Assembly: GCA_026193675.1 (NCBI GenBank)
Contig: JAPHSO010000266.1
Coordinates: 1 to 6,975, forward strand
Direction of reading: 5' to 3'
Length of the DNA stretch: 6,975 nt
Source: Gammaproteobacteria bacterium
Lineage (GTDB): Bacteria; Pseudomonadota; Gammaproteobacteria; Thiohalomonadales; Thiohalomonadaceae
Below are positions 1 through 5,431 of this stretch, one piece after another. The notes beneath the pieces are model-generated. The model did no database searches. It saw nothing but the letters and a program-made list of their open reading frames with translations, and was not told the DNA's origin. Positions within the stretch are counted from its first letter, which is position 1. Every line of letters begins with the position of its first letter. Made by a program: the position numbers and the translations under genes.

Positions 1-585
1 ATTATTGGCATTCTCGGTTTTCGAAAACACAAAAAGTTAGAGACTCAGGACCTTGGGCCAATTCTCTGGCCAACATTGATAGGTGGTCTCGTAGGGGCAT
101 CACTGGCCTCTTATGCCCCGGTTTCGCTGCTAAAGCCGATGTTGTTGGGCGTGATGCTCACCATGACCCTAATTATCCTGATTCGCCCCTCAATCATCAT
201 TCCACCTCCCGGAACGATTCCAAACAGGGTGGGCGATAGTGTTCGGTCATGGGGCATGCTGCTACTGGCCGGATTTTACGGCGGGTTTGTACAGGCGGGG
301 GTCGGCTTCATTTTAATTGCAGCACTGGCGGGATCACTGCGTTATGACCTTGTGCGGGCCAATGCGCTCAAGCTGGTCTGTTCACTCGGTTTCACCACTG
401 TGGCGTTGGCGATATTTATCATCAACGATCAGGTGCTCTGGTTGCCGGGGCTTGTTCTTGCGATTGGTACGATGGCTGGCGCGCATCTGGCGGTGAAGTT
501 TGCGATCACCGCAAAGCCGAGTACCCTAAAGTGGTTCCTGTTTATCATGACGCTATGTGGCAGTGTCGCAGCGATGATCTTTTAA
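1..585 (+). CDS. TauE/SafE-family membrane permease, 5'-truncated by the window edge
   Basis: This is the C-terminal 194 residues of a polytopic inner-membrane protein; the frame is open through base 1, so the start lies outside the window. Hydrophobic segments are visible at fragment residues about 21-38, 42-62, 85-110, 119-141, 145-165 and 177-193. The loop GFYGGFVQAGVGF (91-103) is the glycine-rich signature typical of the second half of TauE/SafE (DUF81) proteins, and GGLVGASLAS (28-37) resembles the end of the first half. Family members are around 250 residues and are proposed to export sulfite, sulfoacetate or other small anions; the substrate cannot be read from this sequence. It ends with TAA six bases before the next gene, in the same frame, so the two are probably cotranscribed. 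The family call is firm; the transport role is inferred. Confidence 0.85.
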   Translation: MIGILGFRKHKKLETQDLGPILWPTLIGGLVGASLASYAPVSLLKPMLLGVMLTMTLIILIRPSIIIPPPGTIPNRVGDSVRSWGMLLLAGFYGGFVQAGVGFILIAALAGSLRYDLVRANALKLVCSLGFTTVALAIFIINDQVLWLPGLVLAIGTMAGAHLAVKFAITAKPSTLKWFLFIMTLCGSVAAMIF

Positions 586-591
586 CTGAAT

Positions 592-1290
592 ATGCTAACT
601 ATTGAGAAAGAGTTAAGAGCACTTGCCGATCCGATTATTGCGGAGCACTCACAGCGTTTTTTTAAAACGGGAAAGGGTGAGTATGGTGAGGGAGATATCT
701 TTTTGGGTGTGCGAGTTCCCATGTTGCGGCAGCTGGTTCGTCAACATAAAGAGGTGAGCGTCGAACAGGCGGTGGGACTGTTGCAATCAAAGTTTCACGA
801 GGTGCGTCTATTGGCGCTGTTTCTGCTGGTGAACCGATTTGAAAAGGGGAGTCTGGAAGTTCAAAAGGAGATCTATCAGATCTACCTGAAGCAGACTGAG
901 CAGATCAATAACTGGGATCTGGTCGATAGTTCGGCACATAAAATTGTGGGCGCCTATCTGCTGGATAAAGAGCGAAAGATTCTCTATCAGCTCGCACAAT
1001 CAAAAGTGCTCTGGGAGCGGCGTATTGCGATTATTAGCACCTTTGCATTTATTGACTGTGGCGATTTTGACGACACACTAAAAATTTCTAATAAGCTGCT
1101 GCATGATTCGGAAGATCTGATCCATAAAGCGGTGGGGTGGGCATTGCGAGAGGTGGGTAAAAAAGATCTGCAGAGAGAAGAGGAATTTTTAAAGGCGCAT
1201 TACCAGAATATGCCCAGAACAATGTTGCGATATGCGATTGAGAAATTCCCTGAGAAGTTGCGAAAGGATTATCTCAACGGAAATATTTAA
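592..1290 (+). CDS. AlkD-like DNA alkylation repair glycosylase (HEAT-like repeats)
   Basis: This 232-residue all-helical protein matches the AlkD/DNA_alkylation family in length (about 230-240 residues). AlkD removes N3- and N7-alkylated purines from DNA without flipping the base out, using a concave surface of HEAT-like repeats. Visible family landmarks are the NNWDLVD block with Trp108 and Asp112, the WERRIAI block with Arg144, and KAVGWALREVGK with Trp183. The W-x3-D spacing and the 39-residue Arg-to-Trp spacing agree with what I recall of Bacillus AlkD (Trp109, Asp113, Arg148, Trp187). The C-terminal TMLRYAIEKFP segment is also typical. The start is ATG at 592. No convincing Shine-Dalgarno sequence precedes it; the upstream stop lies only 6 bp away in the same frame, so translation may be coupled to the permease gene. 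Its last 4 bp overlap the convergent kinase gene. The family is secure; substrate range is inferred. Confidence 0.92.
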   Translation: MLTIEKELRALADPIIAEHSQRFFKTGKGEYGEGDIFLGVRVPMLRQLVRQHKEVSVEQAVGLLQSKFHEVRLLALFLLVNRFEKGSLEVQKEIYQIYLKQTEQINNWDLVDSSAHKIVGAYLLDKERKILYQLAQSKVLWERRIAIISTFAFIDCGDFDDTLKISNKLLHDSEDLIHKAVGWALREVGKKDLQREEEFLKAHYQNMPRTMLRYAIEKFPEKLRKDYLNGNI

Positions 1291-3362
1291 TCATTGCTTG
1301 CAGTCGTTGGCAGAAAGATAGAGACACAAACACCATCACCCTCAGGCCGGTTAATAATCTCAAGAGAACCGTTATGGTAGGTTGCAATCCTGGATGCGAC
1401 ATAGAGGCCGATGCCGAGATGGGGTTCGCCACTTGCACCATGTCGATGCGATAAAATGCCATGAGTTAGATTGGTTAAAATGTTATTTGGAATGAGTGAT
1501 CCAAAATTACAGATGGTTAGACAGAGCTGCTCGCTAGAGGGGAGCGATAGCTCAAAGGTGATCTCTGAACCGCGGTCTGAAAAGTCGATAGCATTATCTT
1601 TTAGTTTATCAAGCAGTTGAGTTATGCGTAGATCGCTACCCTCTATCAGAACTCCCGACGCCATTCCGATATAATTAAAATGATTATCTAGATGGCGCTC
1701 TTTAATGTTTGAGAGATACTCCGAAAGGAGCTCGGCCAGATCAAAAACCTCCCGTTCATCTTGTGAAAGTGCATCATCAATATGGGCCGCCTCGGTTAAG
1801 CTATGAACAATCAGTTCAAGCTGTCTTAAAGCCCTGTTGGCACCGTCAATCGTTTTCTGATCAAACCGACTGTCTGCATCCATTTTCTGCAGAGACATGC
1901 TGATGGTGTTGAGTGGATTTAAAATTTCATGGCGCAAAGTTCGAGGCACACTTTCCAGAAATCCGGTGTAGCTTTTGAGCTGCGAAAGCAGGGATGAGAC
2001 ACCACGCGAAAGCTCACCAATCTCATCACCGGAATATTTACTGGCAGAAACACTCTCTTTAATAAGACGTCCGTTGGTATCGACTGCCGTGGAGACCTCT
2101 CGCTGCAGGCTTCTGATACGGTAGGCGAGCCGACTACTAAATAGCAGCAATCCGGCCAGTGCAATAAAAAAGACGATCACTGTCGCAACAATAAGTTTGT
2201 CGAGTGACTCGCGCTGCTGAGCCAGAATATTGTTGCTGTTTTTTTCAACCAGAACGGCACCGATAATATCGCTCTCCTGATAGATGGGGTGTGAGGCGAC
2301 AACCAGCGAATCACCAATCTCCAGAGTATTGCGGTATACACTGCTCTGTCCCGCTAAAGTCTGTGATACCAGATCGGATGCAACCCTGTCGGTTGAAGAG
2401 CAGAGCTGGCTCTGTGAGGAATTGTCACCCAGAAGTGCGCGCACTCGACGGAACTGATCCACGATGCATACGTTTGAATCGGCATAACCTAGCCCCTTCA
2501 AAATTCTATCGAGTTCAGGTGAGCGGATAATCAATCGGTTCAGGTAGCCGGTCATATCATCGGCAAGGGTGGCCACAACATTATCGACATTACGTTCAAC
2601 ATCACTATTAACATCAGCCACACTGATCAACAGTTGACGATCATCATTAAGCCAGTCGATAGGGAGACGGAACTCCACATCATATCCGTTGGCGACATCT
2701 CGCCAAATTGCGCTGAGTTGGTAGACAGGTTTGCCGGTAACCGGTCGAATCCAGCTCTCATGCATCTCATAAACACTGACATTACCGGGAGACTCATTGA
2801 GAAGGGCGTACCTTTTTATGGCTCCCGATTGGTCGATCAGCTCAATACGGATCTGATCACTTCGATCAAGACGCGCATAACGGGGATGACGATGAACCAC
2901 GGTGCTATCGGTGACGTTGATCAGACCGTAGAGATATTCATTGTGCTCACCCAGTAGCAGCCCAAAAGAGACTGGGGCTACGGCTCCTGCAGTCCGGTCA
3001 TAGACAACACTCTCAGGTCCAAACATTCTCTTCTGCGATAGTAGTGGCCCCCAATCACTGCCATAACCATCGATCACCTTTTTATCATCAAGCTGATAGA
3101 CGTAGAGTGAACTCTCCTCAACCAGTGAACTGGCGGGTAGATTGGATGGATTAAACAGATCAGAGCGATTGTGCAAAATGGTGGCAATCGCTTTGGCAGA
3201 GAGTAGCTGCGCATCTCCCTGCCCCTGCACCAGAAACTCCTTCATCTCGTCCATATAGCGGTAGCCAAGCCAGGGTAGCGCCATCAGAAACAGTGAGCTG
3301 AATGCGATGATCTGCATCCACAGCGAGAGACGGCGTCGAATTTTGTTTTTAGTATTTAACAT
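1287..3362 (-). CDS. pdsS: Sortase-system sensor histidine kinase PdsS
   Basis: This 691-residue membrane histidine kinase probably senses an envelope signal and phosphorylates the adjacent regulator. An N-terminal transmembrane segment (about 14-34) is followed by a large periplasmic domain (about 35-389) and a second transmembrane segment (about 390-410). A HAMP linker (about 411-465) and a dimerisation helix with TLRHEILNPLNTI follow, where His478 is the expected phosphoacceptor. The ATPase domain has an N box with Asn590 in KLKDNAIDFS, an NFG variant of the G1 box at 619-621, and GIGLYVAS as the G2 box (650-657). The large sensor and its place beside pdsR and divergent from pdsO identify it as the kinase of the proteobacterial dedicated sortase system. 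I chose ATG at 3362, which overlaps the pdsR stop by 7 bp; an in-frame TTG at 3368 would add two residues. Neither start has a strong ribosome site, so coupling to pdsR is likely. The ligand is unknown. Confidence 0.9.
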   Translation of the reverse strand: MLNTKNKIRRRLSLWMQIIAFSSLFLMALPWLGYRYMDEMKEFLVQGQGDAQLLSAKAIATILHNRSDLFNPSNLPASSLVEESSLYVYQLDDKKVIDGYGSDWGPLLSQKRMFGPESVVYDRTAGAVAPVSFGLLLGEHNEYLYGLINVTDSTVVHRHPRYARLDRSDQIRIELIDQSGAIKRYALLNESPGNVSVYEMHESWIRPVTGKPVYQLSAIWRDVANGYDVEFRLPIDWLNDDRQLLISVADVNSDVERNVDNVVATLADDMTGYLNRLIIRSPELDRILKGLGYADSNVCIVDQFRRVRALLGDNSSQSQLCSSTDRVASDLVSQTLAGQSSVYRNTLEIGDSLVVASHPIYQESDIIGAVLVEKNSNNILAQQRESLDKLIVATVIVFFIALAGLLLFSSRLAYRIRSLQREVSTAVDTNGRLIKESVSASKYSGDEIGELSRGVSSLLSQLKSYTGFLESVPRTLRHEILNPLNTISMSLQKMDADSRFDQKTIDGANRALRQLELIVHSLTEAAHIDDALSQDEREVFDLAELLSEYLSNIKERHLDNHFNYIGMASGVLIEGSDLRITQLLDKLKDNAIDFSDRGSEITFELSLPSSEQLCLTICNFGSLIPNNILTNLTHGILSHRHGASGEPHLGIGLYVASRIATYHNGSLEIINRPEGDGVCVSIFLPTTASND

Positions 3363-4045
3363 ATCCAACCGTAACCGAAACCATACTTGGTTTTTATGCA
3401 GTTAAAGCCGGCATCGACCTGCTTGAATTTTTTACGCAGGTGGAGGATGTGGGTGTTAATTGTATTGTCTTCCACAACACCCTGTTTGGTCGCTTTAATC
3501 AGCGCCTCAATGCTGACACCGTCAGGACTATTTAATATCGCCTGCAGAATATCGTATTCGGTTGGGGTCAAATTGATTGGCTGCTCTTTCCACTGTATCG
3601 ACATTGTCGATTCATCAACCAGCAGGTGGCCCATCTGCAACCTTTTAGAATTATCAAGGGATTGATTGGTGCTCTCCTTGATCTGGAACAGGGAGCGGAC
3701 ACGGGTGATCAGAAATTCTAGAGAGATGGGTTTGGTCTGGTAATCCCATGCACCGAGTTGCAGTCCGTAGATCTTATCGAGCTCATCGCCACGGCTGGTG
3801 AGAAAGATGATGGGGAATTGAGCATCCCTATCTTTTAGATAGCGGCAAACTTCGAAACCGCCACCCACCTCATCTCCCAAAATAATATCGAGAATGGCCA
3901 GGTCAGGCATCGACAGCTCAAAAGATGCCAATGCCGATTTACGATCAGCGAATTCGATCACCTCATAACCGCTGTTACGCAGTGCCTCAGCATAATGCTG
4001 GCGCTGACTGGCATCGTCCTCAACTATCGCTATGACTCTGTTCAT
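3356..4045 (-). CDS. pdsR: Sortase-system OmpR/PhoB-type response regulator PdsR
   Basis: This 229-residue cytoplasmic DNA-binding regulator is probably phosphorylated by the kinase encoded downstream. The receiver domain (about 3-120) carries the acidic pair Glu9-Asp10 with Asp11, phosphoacceptor Asp53 (LAILDIILGD), Thr83 (FLTSRGDE) and Lys105 (YQTKPIS). The output domain (about 137-227) is an OmpR/PhoB winged helix, with LTPTEYDIL in its first part, INTHILHLRKKF as the recognition-helix region and KTKYGFGYGW as the wing hairpin. All key residues are intact. Its gene begins with ATG at 4045, 181 bp from the divergent pdsO start. The only purine-rich sequence upstream is GAGG, 12 nt before the ATG, which is a weak ribosome site. 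Its 3' end overlaps pdsS, forming a regulator-kinase operon. It is the natural candidate to bind the 11-bp direct repeats at 4094-4122; that link is inferred. Confidence 0.92.
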   Translation of the reverse strand: MNRVIAIVEDDASQRQHYAEALRNSGYEVIEFADRKSALASFELSMPDLAILDIILGDEVGGGFEVCRYLKDRDAQFPIIFLTSRGDELDKIYGLQLGAWDYQTKPISLEFLITRVRSLFQIKESTNQSLDNSKRLQMGHLLVDESTMSIQWKEQPINLTPTEYDILQAILNSPDGVSIEALIKATKQGVVEDNTINTHILHLRKKFKQVDAGFNCIKTKYGFGYGWIC

Positions 4046-4067
4046 GGGGTCAATCTACCTCAGTTTA

Positions 4068-4106
4068 TGGAGATTGTGGAGTCAAATTCCGACATCTCCA
4101 TTTTTT
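4068..4106 (+). terminator. Hairpin with T6 tail in the pdsR-pdsO intergenic region (possible terminator)
   Basis: TGGAGAT (4068-4074) pairs with ATCTCCA (4094-4100). Inner GT/AC and GGA/TCC pairs are possible if one base bulges on each side, leaving a loop of about 7 nt; T6 follows at 4101-4106. On the plus strand this has the shape of an intrinsic terminator and could stop transcription running antisense out of pdsR before it reaches pdsO. The stem is AT-rich and bulged, and its right arm is also one unit of the 11-bp direct repeat, so the symmetry may instead reflect protein binding. Confidence 0.3.
4073..4100 (-). promoter_or_regulatory. Weak candidate promoter for pdsR-pdsS
   Basis: Read on the minus strand, TGGAGA (4100-4095, 4 of 6 matches to the sigma70 -35 consensus) is followed by a 16-nt spacer and CACAAT (4078-4073, 4 of 6 to the -10). 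Transcription would start near 4066 and leave a leader of about 20 nt before the pdsR ATG. The -35 element coincides with the third direct repeat, as in activator-dependent PhoB-type promoters, where the box replaces a good -35. Both elements are poor, so this is a tentative call. Confidence 0.22.
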
Positions 4107-4122
4107 GTCCATTTTCTCTCCA
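4094..4122 (-). promoter_or_regulatory. Three 7-bp direct repeats at 11-bp period: candidate response-regulator operator
   Basis: On the minus strand the units are TGGAGAG (4122-4116), TGGACAA (4111-4105) and TGGAGAT (4100-4094). Both intervening 4-bp spacers are AAAA. All three units share TGGA at positions 1-4 and A at position 6, and the period is exactly 11 bp. A 7-bp direct repeat plus a 4-bp A/T spacer is the known architecture of pho boxes and other PhoB/OmpR-family sites, where tandem protomers bind one face of the DNA. The site lies between divergent pdsR and pdsO, and PdsR is a PhoB-type regulator, so it is the obvious candidate binder. The repeat is seen directly; binding is inferred. 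Confidence 0.5.
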
Positions 4123-4176
4123 CCCAGTCGCAAAGATTGAAATGGTTGAGCTGGGTTTAATAGAGCCCGTAACAAG

Positions 4177-4203
4177 GTGAGTTCACAAAGCGTGAACCAC
4201 AAA
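4177..4203 (+). promoter_or_regulatory. Imperfect direct repeat and small hairpin in the pdsO leader
   Basis: GTGAGTTCACAAA (4177-4189) recurs imperfectly as GTGAACCACAAA (4192-4203), a 15-bp offset. The same stretch contains the inverted repeat GTTCAC/GTGAAC (4181-4186 and 4192-4197) around a 5-nt loop. It ends 11 nt before the pdsO ribosome site. TTTAAT at 4156-4161 is a possible -10 element lacking a recognisable -35; if it is used, the repeat lies in the transcript leader and could act as an RNA hairpin. Otherwise it could be a second operator. The function is unknown. Confidence 0.3.
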
Positions 4204-4226
4204 TTTTTTCAAACAGGAGAAAAACC

Positions 4227-5066
4227 ATGAAAAAGAGAATCATCTCAATTGCAGTTGCTTCAGTGCTGGCAGCAAGTTCAACCCAACTGATGGCTGAACA
4301 GAATGATAGTGACTTCAAATTAAGTGCAGACAACTACACCTCGATGGGTATCGGAGCGGCTGCAGGTGCACTAATCGCAGGCCCCGCCGGTCTGGTTATT
4401 GGCGGGATTATGGGAACAATGTACAACCCACAAGATATTGAGCCGGTGTCAGATTTTCAGGAGAGTTATAGCGAGACAAATCTGGCTGTAGAGCAATCGG
4501 AGCAACCGTTGGAGAATCGTGTTGAAGAGGTTCAGCAGGCAGAGAGCGTTAATGCCGAGTCGATTGAGGATGATGCGACAGAGGCTGTAATGGTTGCATC
4601 AGCAAACAGCAGTCCTTCATTCAACTACTCTAAGCAGCAGGAGGAGACCAATCGAATTAAAGAGATCATCACCTATGATCTGAGTATGGATGTCTACTTC
4701 AAACCGGGTAGTGTCAATTTTGAATCGTTCTATGCTCGCCAGCTATCGAGCGTTCTTAATCTGATGAAGGCGATGCCTGAGTTACAACTCAATCTTGATG
4801 GTTATTCAGATCGGCAGGGCAGTGAAGCGGATAATCTACAGCTCTCCACGGAGCGACTCGATTCGGTTAGAGACTATTTTGTGAGCAATGGAATTGATGT
4901 TAACCGCATCAATCTGCAGGCACATGGTGAAAAGAACTTTGTCTCAACACCGGGTGAGCTCGAATCCTACATCTTTGATCGACGTGTCGTGGTGAGCTTT
5001 GAGATCTCTCCGCAACAGGGATCAAAAAGTGCTGTCGCCTCGCTAACGGAACAGTCCTCCATGTAG
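4227..5066 (+). CDS. pdsO: Sortase-associated OmpA-like protein PdsO
   Basis: This is a 279-residue exported envelope protein. The signal peptide spans residues 1-23, with probable cleavage after LMA. A glycine-zipper hydrophobic segment follows (about 40-63), then an acidic, low-complexity linker (about 68-145), and an OmpA C-terminal domain (about 150-260). OmpA-domain landmarks are DGYSDRQGS with Asp195, LSTERLDSVRDYF with Arg210, and the terminal DRRVVVSF block. The 15-residue Asp-Arg spacing is that of the diaminopimelate-binding pair in OmpA, so peptidoglycan binding is likely. There is no N-terminal outer-membrane barrel. AGGAG at 4215-4219, 7 nt before ATG 4227, fixes the start. Its place opposite pdsR and just before the sortase target identifies it as PdsO; its precise job in the sortase system is not established. 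A strong terminator begins 8 bp after its stop. Confidence 0.92.
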   Translation: MKKRIISIAVASVLAASSTQLMAEQNDSDFKLSADNYTSMGIGAAAGALIAGPAGLVIGGIMGTMYNPQDIEPVSDFQESYSETNLAVEQSEQPLENRVEEVQQAESVNAESIEDDATEAVMVASANSSPSFNYSKQQEETNRIKEIITYDLSMDVYFKPGSVNFESFYARQLSSVLNLMKAMPELQLNLDGYSDRQGSEADNLQLSTERLDSVRDYFVSNGIDVNRINLQAHGEKNFVSTPGELESYIFDRRVVVSFEISPQQGSKSAVASLTEQSSM

Positions 5067-5074
5067 TGATATAT

Positions 5075-5106
5075 CCGGTCCTCAAAATTGAGGGCCGGCT
5101 ATTTTT
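5075..5106 (+). terminator. Intrinsic terminator after pdsO
   Basis: A 10-bp stem pairs 5075-5084 (CCGGTCCTCA) with 5089-5098 (TGAGGGCCGG). It contains one T-G wobble and closes on a 4-nt AAAT loop. Three bases later comes TTTTT at 5102-5106. The stem is GC-rich at its base and begins 8 bp past the pdsO stop, the classic form of a rho-independent terminator. It would end or attenuate the pdsO transcript before the small gene and the sortase target gene. Confidence 0.85.
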
Positions 5107-5126
5107 GTTAATAAAAATTTATCGAC

Positions 5127-5130
5127 AGGA
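5127..5130 (+). promoter_or_regulatory. Ribosome binding site that sets the start of the small gene
   Basis: AGGA lies 7 nt before ATG 5138. This spacing favours the 90-residue reading over a GTG at 5066 that would overlap the pdsO stop and translate through the terminator hairpin. Confidence 0.7.
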
Positions 5131-5137
5131 AATAGTG

Positions 5138-5410
5138 ATGTATATGACACGACATGCAGCAGCACGACAGCAGAAAAAGGCGATTCCACCTCTAATCATC
5201 AATTGGTTATGCGAATTTGGATGTCGCAGAAGAGGAATGAATGGAACAACCGTGATCTATTTTGATAAGGAGAGCAAGCGCTCCCTCTGTACTGAGGCGG
5301 GTCAAATGGTGATTAGACGACTGGGGGATATGCTCGATGCCTATCTGGTGATGAGCGAAGGAAGGATTATCACAGTTGGACATCACTTCAAGCCTTTAAA
5401 GCACAGATAA
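5138..5410 (+). CDS. Small basic protein of unknown function inside the sortase cluster
   Basis: This gene encodes a 90-residue cytoplasmic-looking protein with no signal peptide or membrane segment. Its N-terminus, TRHAAARQQKKAIPPLIINW, is followed by EFGCRRR, a strand-like TTVIYFDKES, a helical TEAGQMVIRRLGDMLDAYLV and a terminal strand GRIITVGHHF. The order (HA..R....I, helix, strand, ending in an IITVGH strand) loosely recalls DUF4258-type small alpha/beta proteins, but I do not recognise a named family with confidence. Two cysteines (25 and 29) sit four residues apart, without a second pair that would form a zinc site. ATG 5138 is chosen because AGGA lies 7 nt upstream. It sits 31 bp after the pdsO terminator and 21 bp before the sortase target gene, so it probably shares the target's transcript. 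A regulatory or accessory role in the sortase system is possible but untested. Confidence 0.75.
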   Translation: MYMTRHAAARQQKKAIPPLIINWLCEFGCRRRGMNGTTVIYFDKESKRSLCTEAGQMVIRRLGDMLDAYLVMSEGRIITVGHHFKPLKHR

Positions 5411-5431
5411 AAATATCGTAAGGAAATCATC

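Noticed and set aside
619..810. Small frames and repeats within the glycosylase gene hinting at a frameshift
   Set aside because: The 232-residue reading frame is complete, of family length and carries all expected landmarks, so no frameshift is needed.
1709..2957. Plus-strand frames at 1709-1903, 2291-2530 and 2634-2957, and a minus-strand frame at 1919-2164, inside the kinase gene
   Set aside because: The kinase frame has intact HAMP, His and ATPase motifs throughout; these other frames have no recognisable domains or ribosome sites.
3363..3368. TTG at 3368 as the pdsS start
   Set aside because: ATG at 3362 is only two codons inside, is the stronger initiator and also overlaps the pdsR stop; the TTG cannot be fully excluded.
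4168..4178. CGTAACAAGGT, identical to 11 bases of the conserved 3' end of 16S rRNA genes
   Set aside because: The match stops at both ends, there is no other rRNA-like sequence around it, and it lies in an ordinary intergenic region. Chance similarity is the simplest explanation.
3995..4180. Plus-strand 61-codon frame spanning the pdsR start and the intergenic region
   Set aside because: It is antisense to the pdsR N-terminus, has no ribosome site, runs through the repeat box and encodes nothing family-like.
5066..5137. A GTG start at 5066 that would extend the small protein by 24 residues and overlap the pdsO stop
   Set aside because: It would translate through the terminator hairpin, while ATG 5138 has a well-spaced AGGA. 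The extension looks like translated non-coding sequence.
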